This document shows positions 8,821 through 17,498 of a stretch of 64,000 nucleotides of DNA, piece by piece. A model generated the notes under the pieces. It saw only the letters and a program-made list of their open reading frames with translations. It had not been told where the DNA came from and did no database searches. The stretch is taken from the NCBI RefSeq assembly GCF_937981295.1, contig NZ_CALJPC010000059.1:50218-114217 (forward strand). The letters run 5' to 3'. The stretch is from an uncultured Campylobacter sp. (lineage in GTDB: Bacteria; Campylobacterota; Campylobacteria; Campylobacterales; Campylobacteraceae). The translations under genes and the position numbers were made by a program. The stretch's first letter is position 1. Every line of letters starts with the position of its first letter.

Positions 8821-9885
8821 ATGAAAAATTTAGCTCGTATCTTTTTAATTGCGTTCATTTTGACGAGCTTCTCTAGCGTTTTTGCTGCGCAGCAAAACCA
8901 TAAATCTACCGCCGCGCAGCAGAACCATAAATATAAAATTTCATCTCAAAATCTGCGAGCCAAAGATCATTCGAGTAAAAATATAGCGGCAAGATCCTCT
9001 GCCGAGCCACATGCTAAAAAACCTACAAATGCTAAAAGTCTTTCAAATTCCAAGCTCACAAAAAATACACGTGCATTTGGGAATCCTGCTAAAAATTCCA
9101 CGCAAAAAAGTGCGAAAAATTTTACTAAAAATTCTGGACAAAATTCCGCATCGCATTCTGCGAGAAATAAAGCATCTAGGCTCCCAGCCAATCAATCAAG
9201 TAGTCAGAATGAAGCTAGCAAGAGTCTAGTTGCGACGCTGATGCGTTTGCCAAAGACCCGTATCTATGAGGACGAGGCGCCAAGCGCTCGCGATACCGCG
9301 CAAACTTACAGAGGCGCAGATGTGCGGAGAAATGCAAGCGCGCAAACTCACGGAGGCGCAGATGAGCAGACTGGCAAAATCGTAGACGCACAAGCTCGCA
9401 AATTAACGACGGCTCGAATTGCACAGCCGCAAGCTCGCCACGGCTATAGTGCAACTCGTTCTGGCGCTATGGAGCATACAGCTGCATCTCATTCGAGCGC
9501 CACGAAGTATACGGCTCGTCAAAATGCCCGCGCGCCCTATCTTCCCACATCTGCTCGCTCTAGCCGTGCGATAGGGCGCTCTGGCGGTAGCGCGCTTGGT
9601 AAAATACCGTCGCCGGAGCGGAGTAATGCGCTAGGGCAAGGTGCTGCGATGCGTTATGATGAGCGTTGGGCGAAGCCCGCTCCACAGCCGTACGAGCCTG
9701 CGCCTGAGACCGAGAAAAAGCGAGGGCTGATATTTTCGTCGCAGTGGGGCCCCGCCGCGCCGAAAAGTAAGTGGCAGCAGCACGAAGCCCCGACGGATGA
9801 CGCTTCGTCGCGCAATGAGTCGGTGATGGATATGCTGCAGGACAAGATGAGCAGGGTCAAGGTGAATATGGAGCTAGTGCGCTAG
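8821..9885 (+). CDS. Secreted low-complexity protein, function unknown
   Basis: A 354-residue protein with a clear Sec signal peptide (MKNLARIFLIAFILTSFSSVFA, cleavage about residue 22-24). The rest has no recognisable fold. Residues about 24-145 are rich in Ser, Asn, Lys and Ala (NPAKNSTQKSAKNF type); about 150-270 are rich in Ala, Arg, Thr, His and Gln with imperfect repeats; about 275-330 are Pro/Glu-rich. The end (about 330-354, ESVMDMLQDKMSRVKVNMEL) looks like a short amphipathic helix. Basic overall and probably disordered in the periplasm or outside. GAAAGGA precedes the ATG. Flanked by long gaps, so a single-gene unit. Confidence 0.6.
   Translation: MKNLARIFLIAFILTSFSSVFAAQQNHKSTAAQQNHKYKISSQNLRAKDHSSKNIAARSSAEPHAKKPTNAKSLSNSKLTKNTRAFGNPAKNSTQKSAKNFTKNSGQNSASHSARNKASRLPANQSSSQNEASKSLVATLMRLPKTRIYEDEAPSARDTAQTYRGADVRRNASAQTHGGADEQTGKIVDAQARKLTTARIAQPQARHGYSATRSGAMEHTAASHSSATKYTARQNARAPYLPTSARSSRAIGRSGGSALGKIPSPERSNALGQGAAMRYDERWAKPAPQPYEPAPETEKKRGLIFSSQWGPAAPKSKWQQHEAPTDDASSRNESVMDMLQDKMSRVKVNMELVR
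8884..8937 (+). repeat. 27-bp tandem repeat inside the secreted low-complexity gene
   Basis: Two near-identical copies (first at 8887-8905, second at 8914-8932 for the best-matched 19 bases, one mismatch) encode AAQQNHKST and AAQQNHKYK. A weaker 42-base repeat in the same gene (starting 9301 and 9343) encodes QTYRGAD and QTHGGAD. Confidence 0.7.
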
Positions 9886-10503
9886 CCTAGGCGGCACGCC
9901 GGCGCAATTTATATGCGTAGGCGGTTTAAATTTTGCTGCCTCTATAAGATCGCGATACTGGCGCGGTGTGCAAAACACGAACGGCTGACGTTTTTTTCGG
10001 CTTTGCCGCCGTGCGAAACAATGCCCTAATGCTGCAATTAAAGATAGAATGTTCATATTTCATCTACTTGCTTTGAATTTCACGGCTGCATGCCGCGCTG
10101 CTAGGATAAACCATACTGCACTCGTTTTGCGCGAGTGAGCGCTGCGACGATACTGTGGGTAAAATTTCGCGGAAATTTCAAAAGCTTAATTTTGTAATTT
10201 TATGTCGCAGGACTTCGCTTGCCTGCTAAGTTTGCGGAATTTTGCTTGGCTACGTGGTTTATTAAATTTCGCTTGCCATAAAATTTTGTATAGTTTTATT
10301 TGCTACCGGAATTTTTAGAATTTTATTAGATGGCGGAATTTTATAGAGCTCTATTCGCTAAAATTTCGCGGCAAAATGAAATTTTTCGTAGGCGCGAAAG
10401 CAAAATTCAGCGGGTTAAATTATACGGCGGGTGGCGAGCGCGAATTATTAAATTTTAACCCCGTTTTGAATAAAATAGCGCAAAAAATTCTAAAGGCTTA
10501 AAT
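9886..10503. other. 618-base gap before ispG
   Basis: No convincing gene; a short minus-strand open frame (9874-10056) has no family features. A small perfect hairpin (CACTCG 10119-10124 with CGAGTG 10132-10137) is present, and many AAATTT/AAATTTTA words occur toward the right end. AAAGG lies shortly before the ispG start. Confidence 0.5.
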
Positions 10504-11571
10504 TTGAAAAATCGCTATCCGACCCGTCAAATCTCCGTCGGCTCCGTCAAAATCGGCGGCGGCGCGCCCATCTCCGTGCAGTCGATGAGCTTTTCTAAAA
10601 CGAAGGACGTGGAGGGCACGCTAGAGCAGATTAACCGCCTGTATTTCGCTGGCTGCGACATCGTGCGCTGCGCTGTGCTCGATAAAGCGGATGCGGACGC
10701 GCTCGCACGCATCAAAAAAAGCTCGCCGCTTCCCATCGTAGCGGACATCCATTTTAATTTTCGCTTGGCGCTGCAGGTTGCGGAGTTTGTCGATGCTATC
10801 CGCATCAATCCCGGCAATATCGGCGGCAGGGACCGTATCAAAGAGGTCGTGCGCGCGTGCAAAGCTCGCAGCCTGCCTATCCGCATCGGCGTAAATTTGG
10901 GCTCACTCGAGGAGCAGTTTGAGCAAAAATACGGCCGCAGCGTGGAGGCGATGGTGCAAAGCGCGCTGTATAACGCCGCGCTGCTTGAAGATGAGGGCTT
11001 TAGCGACATTGCGATCTCGCTTAAGACTTCGGACGCGCCGAGCACGGTGGCTGCATATCGCGCGTTGCGCCCGCTATGCGAGTATCCTTTTCATCTGGGC
11101 GTGACCGAGGCGGGGACGAAATTTCACGCGAGCATCAAGAGCGCAATCGCGCTGGGAGCACTTCTGATGGAGGGGATCGGCGATACGATGCGCGTGAGCA
11201 TGACGGGCGAGCTTGAGGAGGAGATCCGCGTCGCGCGCGCGATCCTGCAGGATGCGGGCGTGCAAAAAAGCGGCGTCAATATCATCTCGTGCCCTACCTG
11301 CGGGCGTTTGCAAAGTGATCTGCTAAGCGCGATCAAAATCGTCGAAGAAAAAACCGCGCATATCAAAACGCCGCTAAACATCAGCGTCATGGGCTGCGTC
11401 GTAAATGCGATCGGCGAGGCGAAGGGCGCAGACGTGGCGATCGCGTTCGGCAACGGGCGCGGCATCGTGATGCGTCACGGCGAAGTGGTCGCCAAACTCG
11501 ATGAGAGCAAGCTCGTGGAGCGGTTTTTGCAAGAGGTCGAGGACGAGGTGCGGGCTCGCGAAGGAGCGTGA
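10504..11571 (+). CDS. ispG: 4-hydroxy-3-methylbut-2-enyl diphosphate synthase
   Basis: A 355-residue [4Fe-4S] enzyme of the MEP isoprenoid pathway, converting MEcPP to HMBPP in the cytoplasm. Start KNRYPTRQISVGSVKIGG and SVQSM in the TIM-barrel part are diagnostic. The C-terminal cluster site shows the expected cysteines in SCPTCGR and NVMGCVVNAIGEA-like sequence (ISVMGCVVNAIGEAKGAD). The start is TTG, supported by an upstream AAAGG. Length matches the short bacterial form without the central insert. Single gene between two long gaps. The electron donor is not in this window. Confidence 0.96.
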   Translation: MKNRYPTRQISVGSVKIGGGAPISVQSMSFSKTKDVEGTLEQINRLYFAGCDIVRCAVLDKADADALARIKKSSPLPIVADIHFNFRLALQVAEFVDAIRINPGNIGGRDRIKEVVRACKARSLPIRIGVNLGSLEEQFEQKYGRSVEAMVQSALYNAALLEDEGFSDIAISLKTSDAPSTVAAYRALRPLCEYPFHLGVTEAGTKFHASIKSAIALGALLMEGIGDTMRVSMTGELEEEIRVARAILQDAGVQKSGVNIISCPTCGRLQSDLLSAIKIVEEKTAHIKTPLNISVMGCVVNAIGEAKGADVAIAFGNGRGIVMRHGEVVAKLDESKLVERFLQEVEDEVRAREGA

Positions 11572-12084
11572 GAGCTGCGGAGCGTCTAGCCGGTTAAAGC
11601 GGTTAAAAGCCGCTACGGCGCGCGGCTCAGTTTCGCAGTTTGGTATTTCGGCGCGCTGGGCTCACCGCGGTTCGTCTAGGTTTATCGGTGCAGCGCGTCT
11701 GAGGCGTGAAATTTTAAAATTTCATCTTTAGGGCAACGTTTTTAAATTTGAGCTTTTGGGAATGCGGCTTGGAATTTTGGATTTAAATTTTAGCTCTGGA
11801 ATTTCATTTTGAAATTTTTAACTTTGCAATTCGCCGTGAAATTTTATTTTAAAATTTGAGCCTCGCGATTCGGTGCTAAATTTGCGGCGTGAAATTTCAA
11901 GGCACGGCGCAGGAGTCGAGCCGCGTTAAATTTAGCGCGATTTATCGCGATAGACGCACTGTTTTGCGAAACAGCGGGCGAGCGTTAAATTTAAATGCCA
12001 CGGCATTCGGCTCATTATTTAAGGCGTTTGAAAAATTTCAAATCGCGACGCTTCGGTTTAAATTTAGAAAGGTTCGCTCGCCGC

Positions 12085-12114
12085 AGCTTGGGCGCAAAAT
12101 TTAATGCCCAAGCT
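12085..12114. repeat. 9-bp inverted repeat
   Basis: AGCTTGGGC (12085-12093) and GCCCAAGCT (12106-12114) are perfect complements around a 12-base loop. No T tract follows closely, so the role (terminator, protein site or structured RNA) is unclear. Confidence 0.5.
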
Positions 12115-12525
12115 TGTAGCGCTAAATTTTAATAGGCGGGCTTAAAATTTTAAAGAATTCTGAGCCCTAGCGAAATTTCAAGCTCTATGAAATTTCAAAA
12201 TTTTAAATCCGTCGCGGCAGCCTTTGGGCGCAGCCTCAAATCGCCGCGGTGTGTGCGGCATAAGAGCGCAGCGGCTTAAAATCGTGTGACTTTTGGAAGC
12301 GTTAAGTTTCAAAATCGCGCGAGCTTTCAAGATCGCAAGCTGTTTGATCTAGAGAGGTTTTGGGTTGCTAGGCTCCGAGCCTTGCGGGCTTTTGGAAGCG
12401 TGAAATTTTCAAAGCTGCGATAGTTCCAAGACTGCGGCGGGCGTTCAAAGCCGCATCGGTTTTCAAAAGCGCCGAACCGGGGCTGCGGATTAAAATTTAC
12501 GATTTTATAGAGCTTAAAATTTAGA

Positions 12526-12539
12526 CGCGCAAAAGCGCG
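12526..12539 (+). promoter_or_regulatory. GC hairpin just upstream of the dnaB ribosome-binding site
   Basis: CGCGC-AAAA-GCGCG forms a five-pair stem with a four-base loop. It ends about six bases before the GAGGGG ribosome-binding site of dnaB, close enough to affect translation. Confidence 0.4.
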
Positions 12540-12556
12540 CGAAACGAGGGGAAGCG

Positions 12557-14650
12557 ATGGCAACGAAGCAGAATGTGCCTGCAAATTTATACGATCTGGA
12601 TATGGAGCGCGCTATTTTAAGCTCGCTTTTGCAAAACGAGGACGCATACGGCGAGCTGAGCGAGATAATCTCGGTCGGCGATTTTTTCTACAAGCCGCAC
12701 GCCGACATCTACGAGGCGATCGTCAAGTGCTCCTCGCACAACGAGCCGATCGCGCCGAGCTTCGTTAAAAAATGGCTAGCCGAGCGCTACGACGATGGCG
12801 CATTTACCGAGGTCGTAGCCACCAGCGGCGTAGTCGATGCCCCAAAATACGCGCTTGAGCTGCGCGAAAAATCGATCAAGCGCTCGCTAATCAAGGTCGC
12901 GCACGAGATCCCTTCGATGGTAAACGAAGCCGTGCGCAGCAAGGACACCGCCGATAAAATCAGCTCCAAAATTTACGAGCTCATTGACGAGGAGCGTCAC
13001 GGTGGCATCAAAAAATCGCACGAGATCATCGCTGACGTGGTAGAGGAGCTCAAGCGCCAAAAGGCGCTCGCAGGCTCGGAGCTCGTGGGGCTTGATACGG
13101 GCTTTCGTTTCCTAAACGACTGCACGAAGGGGCTAAAGCCCGGCGAGCTCATCATAATCGCCGCTCGCCCCGGCATGGGAAAGACCGCCTTTGCGCTAAA
13201 TTTGATGATGAAAACGCTGCAAAGCGGCAAAGGCGTCGTATTTTTCTCGCTCGAGATGCCCTCTGTGCAGCTGATGTATCGCATACTAAGCGCGCTTAGC
13301 TCGATCCCGCTAAGCGACATAATGAGCGCCAAGCTCAGCGACGACGATTGGACGCGCTTCAACGACGCCTGCGACGCGGTGCTGAATATGCCGCTTTTCG
13401 TCTATGACAGCGGCTATGTAAACATCCACCAAGTCCGCACCCAGCTGCGCAAACTCAAAGCCGCGGACGCCAATATCGAGCTTTGCGTGATCGATTACAT
13501 CGGACTTATGACGAGCACGAGCAACTACTCCGAGCGCCACCTGCAAATCGCCGAAATTTCACGCGGACTCAAGCTCTTGGCGCGCGAACTAAACATCCCG
13601 ATCATCGCGCTGTCGCAGCTAAACCGCTCGCTTGAAGCGCGCTCGAACAAACGCCCGATGCTAAGCGATCTGCGCGAAAGCGGCGCGATCGAGCAGGACG
13701 CCGACATCATACTTTTCGTCTATCGCGACGAGGTTTATAAAGAACAGATGGAGCGCGAGCGCATTTCGCGGCTGGAGGCCGAGGGCAAGGACGCGGGCGA
13801 GCCCGTGTTTAGGCGCAACGACTATCAGGAAAAAGCCGAAATCATCGTCGGCAAAAACCGCTCGGGCGAGGCGGGCAGGACGATCGAGGTGGGCTTTCAG
13901 GGCAGATTTACCCGCTTCGTCGATACGAGCTTCGGCGGTGAACCCAGCGAGAGCGCGATCTTTAACGAAAATGACAATCTCGACTACGTCTCGCAGCTGC
14001 AAGATCAAGGCTTTGAGGAGCCTACTGCGCCGCGCCTCGATACGGCGCAGAATTTGCAGCAGAATTTTAATGAAGCTCAAAATTTTAACGAAGCGCAAAA
14101 TAGCGGCGTAAGTTTAAATGAAAGCTCTGCCAGCACCCGAATTTCCGGAGTAAATATCGATTTTGATGAGATGCCTAGCTTCGGTCAAAGCGGTGCGCAG
14201 GACGGCGAGGAGATAGACGGCGAGTCTAAGCTTAGCGCAGAGCAGGGCTTGGCAGAGGCGCGGCACGCGGCACAGAACGCACCGCGAAAGCAAGAATTTG
14301 AGGAACAAAATTTAGATGATACGAGAGCGGGCGGCGTCGCGCCTCAAACAGAGGGCGCGCATAAAAATTTAGCGAGCACTCCGCGAGGCGCAAAAGACAC
14401 ATCTCCAGGCGCAACAGGCGCGCGGCAAGGTGCAGATGGCGTATCGCAAGGCGCAAAGAACACGCAGCAAGAGGATGCTACGTATTTTGAAAGAGGCGAT
14501 AGCGATGAGCCGCCTTTTGAGACGCAGGAGCGGCAAGAGGACGAGGCGAAATTTAAACCCGCACCGCCTCTAAATATCGAAGAGATGGGCATTCCAAAGA
14601 TCAATGAGGCAAACAGGCTCGATGACGACGACGCGCCGCTGGATCTGTGA
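12557..14650 (+). CDS. dnaB: Replicative DNA helicase DnaB with long C-terminal extension
   Basis: Hexameric 5'-3' helicase at the replication fork. The N-terminal primase-contact domain (about 10-110, YDLDMERAILSSLL) and the RecA-like domain are complete: Walker A in AARPGMGKTAFA (about 201-212), Walker B in CVIDYIGLM (about 312-320), and SQLNRSLEARSNKRP with SDLRESGAIEQDAD downstream. The core ends near residue 460 (RFTRFVDTSF), the normal length. About 235 further residues follow: Gln/Asn-rich (QNFNEAQNFNEAQN), then Gly/Ala/Glu-rich, ending PLNIEEMGIPKINE and acidic DDDDAPLDL. The tail is probably disordered. GAGGGG precedes the ATG. The 3' end overlaps the next gene. Confidence 0.95.
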   Translation: MATKQNVPANLYDLDMERAILSSLLQNEDAYGELSEIISVGDFFYKPHADIYEAIVKCSSHNEPIAPSFVKKWLAERYDDGAFTEVVATSGVVDAPKYALELREKSIKRSLIKVAHEIPSMVNEAVRSKDTADKISSKIYELIDEERHGGIKKSHEIIADVVEELKRQKALAGSELVGLDTGFRFLNDCTKGLKPGELIIIAARPGMGKTAFALNLMMKTLQSGKGVVFFSLEMPSVQLMYRILSALSSIPLSDIMSAKLSDDDWTRFNDACDAVLNMPLFVYDSGYVNIHQVRTQLRKLKAADANIELCVIDYIGLMTSTSNYSERHLQIAEISRGLKLLARELNIPIIALSQLNRSLEARSNKRPMLSDLRESGAIEQDADIILFVYRDEVYKEQMERERISRLEAEGKDAGEPVFRRNDYQEKAEIIVGKNRSGEAGRTIEVGFQGRFTRFVDTSFGGEPSESAIFNENDNLDYVSQLQDQGFEEPTAPRLDTAQNLQQNFNEAQNFNEAQNSGVSLNESSASTRISGVNIDFDEMPSFGQSGAQDGEEIDGESKLSAEQGLAEARHAAQNAPRKQEFEEQNLDDTRAGGVAPQTEGAHKNLASTPRGAKDTSPGATGARQGADGVSQGAKNTQQEDATYFERGDSDEPPFETQERQEDEAKFKPAPPLNIEEMGIPKINEANRLDDDDAPLDL

Positions 14651-16739
14651 AATAGCGCTTAGGCTCGCGCTGATCGTTAGCGTTTTTTGCTTCGCGCTTT
14701 ACGCGCAGGATTTCAGTGACGCGGGCTTTTGCGCGCTGGCGGCGTTTTGGGCTTACGCACTATTTCGGGTGCTATTTAGCTTTTTTTATGAGGCGAAGCA
14801 GCGCGCCAATGCGGCGCTATTTCGCAGCGGCGGGACTTTGATTAAAATTTTTAGAGGTAGGCTGATAAGCGGGGTTTTTGCCTGCGCGGGCGCGATCCTC
14901 CTAAGCGTCACTTTGGCGCTAGGCCTAGCCGATCTGCGCGGCGCGGAGCTATTCGTGATGCTCGCGGCACTACCTGCAGCTCTTGCTCTGATGCGCCTAG
15001 CGGTGCTTAAGCTCAGCCTAAAAGAGATTAAAAATCCTAGAATTTTATCGCTCAAACTTAGCATTTTGCTGCTCGCCGCGCTTGCCGTAGAGGTAAATTT
15101 CGCCATAAATTTAGCCTATTTGCGGCTTGCGGACGGCGCAGATACTGCCGCACACTCTCAAAATTCCGCGATAAATTTTACTTCACTTGCCCGCAACGCC
15201 GCATCCGCCGAAGACTCCGCAAGGAATGACGCTTTCGCGCCGGCCGGAAATTTAGCTACGGATAATTCCGCTAAATCCGCTACGAATTCCGCGACGAATA
15301 ACGTTGCCATAGTTGTCGGAAATTCCAAGGTTGATAATGCCGTCAAGTCCGCACTGGACGCTGCTAAAAATTTCACTGCTTCGCCCGCAAATTTTAAAGC
15401 GGGCTCCGTCAGAGCGCCGCAGACCTTCGCTAAAAATTCTACGACTAGCTCCGCTGCAGCGCAAAATTTAACTCAAAATTCCGCCGCACCGAGTATGGCT
15501 ACCGACAATTCCGCCAAAAATTCCGCGGCAAGCTCTGCATCAATCCCTGAAATTTTTGAAATTTTAAAATCTACCGCGCCGCAAGTACACTTCAAATCCG
15601 CTCTGCTAAATGAAATTTACGCTTTGAAATTTTACAAAAACGCGCTGTTTGAGCTGGCGCTGTCGCAGAGCCCTAGCGCGCTAAAAATCGCTCTTTTGTT
15701 TCTGATCTGCGCGGGCGATTTCCTCTTTTACTGCGCGATCTTGCATCTTTGCGCCTTCGTGCTTTTTATGCCGCGAGCCACGTCCGCGCCCAAAATAGGG
15801 CGCTTTAGCGGTACGATCTTTGCGCTTGCCTACGTCACGTTGTGTTTGATCTGCGCCGCGCAGACGCGCACGGCAAGGGGTGAGGCGGAGCGCCCCAAAA
15901 GCGCGGTCGAGACGAGCGTGCAGATCGTGCTGCAAAGCGGCGAGCGGCTGATCTTAAGCGCGCGCGAGGCGGACGTTCTAAGAGGCGAGCTAAACGCTAC
16001 GCGCTTCGCCGCGGAGGCAAACGCCGCATCTGCGCTGAATAGCTACATCGACGCCGTTTACGACGAGGGCGCGAGGCTCAGCGCGCAGAAAATGGCGGAT
16101 TTTAATTACTCGTTTCTGAGCGATTATCTGGTGCTGTGGCACGGCGTGTGGGACGATGACGCGGGGGCGTATCTGAATGAGAAATTTGCGCTCTTCGTAA
16201 GCGAAAGCTTCCCGAAAGATTTTGGCGAAAATATCGCTAAAATCGCTGCGGCGAACGTCAAAAATTATGAGAGCTCGCTAAATTTTACGCTCAAAAAATA
16301 CGGCGCGAAAATCGATCTCAACGTCACGCAGAGCTTCAGCCTAAAAAGCAAGGCGTATCGCGCGAGCGGGACGGGGCTGGGGGCGCTGGGCGGCGTGCTG
16401 GGCGCAAAGCTGATAAGCAAGAGCCTCGCTAAAACTGCGGCCAAGACGGGCGCGAAGACTATTACCAAGGCGGGCGCCAGTGCGACAAGCGGTAGTGCGG
16501 GGCTCGTGTGCGGTCCGGGCGCGGTGGTGTGCGTGCCTGCGTTTGCCGTGGCTACGTGGTTCGGGCTGGATTTTGCGTTTGCCAAGGGCGACGAGGCGCT
16601 CAATCGAGAGGAGTTTGAAGCTGCGATCGTGCGCGATATGATGGCGGCGAAAGAGGAGCTAAAGCGCGCGCTGGCGGAGGATTTCAACGCGACGATAGAT
16701 GAAATTTCGAGCGAAATTTTAAATTTAGACGGGAAGTAG
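14604..16739 (+). CDS. Membrane protein of unknown function with a low-complexity insert
   Basis: A 711-residue frame overlapping the dnaB 3' end by 47 bases; a second ATG at 14622 would reduce the overlap to 29. I do not recognise the family. Four or five hydrophobic helices lie in about 14-175. About 180-310 are a low-complexity Asn/Ala/Ser/Thr stretch (KSATNSATNN type). Two more helices follow near 350-430. A soluble, probably extracytoplasmic part (about 445-590) precedes a Gly/Ala-rich hydrophobic segment (GTGLGALGGVLGAKLISK and SAGLVCGPGAVVCVPAFAVA), and a charged helical tail ends the protein. The overlap suggests translational coupling to dnaB. Function unknown. Confidence 0.7.
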   Translation: MRQTGSMTTTRRWICEIALRLALIVSVFCFALYAQDFSDAGFCALAAFWAYALFRVLFSFFYEAKQRANAALFRSGGTLIKIFRGRLISGVFACAGAILLSVTLALGLADLRGAELFVMLAALPAALALMRLAVLKLSLKEIKNPRILSLKLSILLLAALAVEVNFAINLAYLRLADGADTAAHSQNSAINFTSLARNAASAEDSARNDAFAPAGNLATDNSAKSATNSATNNVAIVVGNSKVDNAVKSALDAAKNFTASPANFKAGSVRAPQTFAKNSTTSSAAAQNLTQNSAAPSMATDNSAKNSAASSASIPEIFEILKSTAPQVHFKSALLNEIYALKFYKNALFELALSQSPSALKIALLFLICAGDFLFYCAILHLCAFVLFMPRATSAPKIGRFSGTIFALAYVTLCLICAAQTRTARGEAERPKSAVETSVQIVLQSGERLILSAREADVLRGELNATRFAAEANAASALNSYIDAVYDEGARLSAQKMADFNYSFLSDYLVLWHGVWDDDAGAYLNEKFALFVSESFPKDFGENIAKIAAANVKNYESSLNFTLKKYGAKIDLNVTQSFSLKSKAYRASGTGLGALGGVLGAKLISKSLAKTAAKTGAKTITKAGASATSGSAGLVCGPGAVVCVPAFAVATWFGLDFAFAKGDEALNREEFEAAIVRDMMAAKEELKRALAEDFNATIDEISSEILNLDGK

Positions 16740-16928
16740 GGCGGCGGATTATGCCTGCGCAACTTAGACCTGTTGCGAGCGAAATTTAGCGGTGGATTAT
16801 GGAGTTTTCGTGCGTGGCAGGCGGCGAAATTTTAAAATTTAATCTAAGTGTGGGCGGGCGGGATTACGGCGCACTTATTGCGCTACCGCGCCTCTTAAAT
16901 TTTTAAGAAACAGCTAAAAATTTTTATA

Positions 16929-16934
16929 TATAAT
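16929..16934 (+). promoter_or_regulatory. -10 box of the Sel1-like gene pair
   Basis: TATAAT after a T-rich stretch and 24 bases before the ATG at 16959; typical campylobacter promoter layout without a -35 box. AAGGAG follows at normal spacing to the start codon. Confidence 0.6.
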
Positions 16935-16958
16935 CGCCGCTTAAAACAAGGAGTACTA

Positions 16959-17498
16959 ATGAAAAAATTCTATCTTAAAATTTCGTTATTTACGTTTATA
17001 ACGGCATTTGTAGTGATTCCTGCTGCGGCAAAATCGCATTTGACAAGCTTGATAAAGTTAGAGGATTTTAATAACGAAGAGCAAAGGATGCTTTTTAAAT
17101 CCTGCGATTACGGTGACGGAAAATATGGATCGTGCAATAAACTCGTTGAAATTTTATCTAAAGAGTGCGAGGATGGTAATATGCGCTCATGTACTATACA
17201 GAGTGATTTTTTACAATCTTTGTTTAGAGAAGAGGAAGCTATGAAATATCTGATTAAGCTGTGCGATGCTAACCTTATCGAATATTGCATGGGGCTAGGT
17301 TGGGAAGATATAGAATTTAACGGCAATATACAAAGGGCAATTAGTAGTTTTGAAAAAGTATGCGATAGCAAGCTGAAGAATAGTGAGCTTTTTTGTAGAA
17401 TGAATGAGGAATTAAAGAGCTGTTTAAAAGATAAAGAATGCAATCCGATAATAAAGGGCAAGGCTCTTTTAAAAAGAACTGTAGAGGAGCTAAAATGA
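16959..17498 (+). CDS. Secreted cysteine-rich Sel1/Hcp-like protein A
   Basis: A 179-residue protein with a Sec signal peptide (MKKFYLKISLFTFITAFVVIPAAA, cut near 24-26). The mature part has regularly spaced Cys pairs in helix-turn-helix units (KSCDYGDGKYGSCNKLVEI, KECEDGNMRSC, CDANLIEYCMGLG), the pattern of Sel1-like repeats in Helicobacter cysteine-rich proteins, where each unit is held by a disulfide. About three units can be made out, with looser spacing than in the classic 36-residue unit. Its last codons overlap the next gene's start (ATGA), so the two are co-translated. The region is visibly more A+T-rich than dnaB. Role unknown; Hcp relatives are secreted and immunogenic. Confidence 0.75.
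   Translation: MKKFYLKISLFTFITAFVVIPAAAKSHLTSLIKLEDFNNEEQRMLFKSCDYGDGKYGSCNKLVEILSKECEDGNMRSCTIQSDFLQSLFREEEAMKYLIKLCDANLIEYCMGLGWEDIEFNGNIQRAISSFEKVCDSKLKNSELFCRMNEELKSCLKDKECNPIIKGKALLKRTVEELK

Larger units (their letters stand above)
11572..12556. other. Nearly 1-kb gap between ispG and dnaB
   Basis: No credible gene on either strand; the open frames here are short and composed of repeat words. Contents: many AAATTT/AAATTTTAAAATTT words, a nested hairpin just after ispG (GCCG/CGGC outside AGCGG/CCGCT, about 11589-11618), a perfect 9-bp inverted repeat (12085-12114), a copy of the GTTAAATTTA-GCGCGAT motif (11923-11940), and a small hairpin directly before the dnaB ribosome-binding site. 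Confidence 0.55.

Noticed and set aside
10527..11045. 172-codon frame opposite ispG
   Set aside because: Ser/Leu-rich shadow of a strongly supported gene.
11501..12104. Two short plus-strand frames after ispG
   Set aside because: The first begins inside ispG and both have filler-like composition with no homology I recognise.
11572..12556. Gap before dnaB as a replication origin
   Set aside because: No cluster of DnaA boxes and no dnaA gene; dnaB proximity alone is not evidence.
13661..14098. 145-codon frame opposite dnaB
   Set aside because: Antisense shadow in G+C-rich coding sequence; dnaB motifs on the plus strand are decisive.
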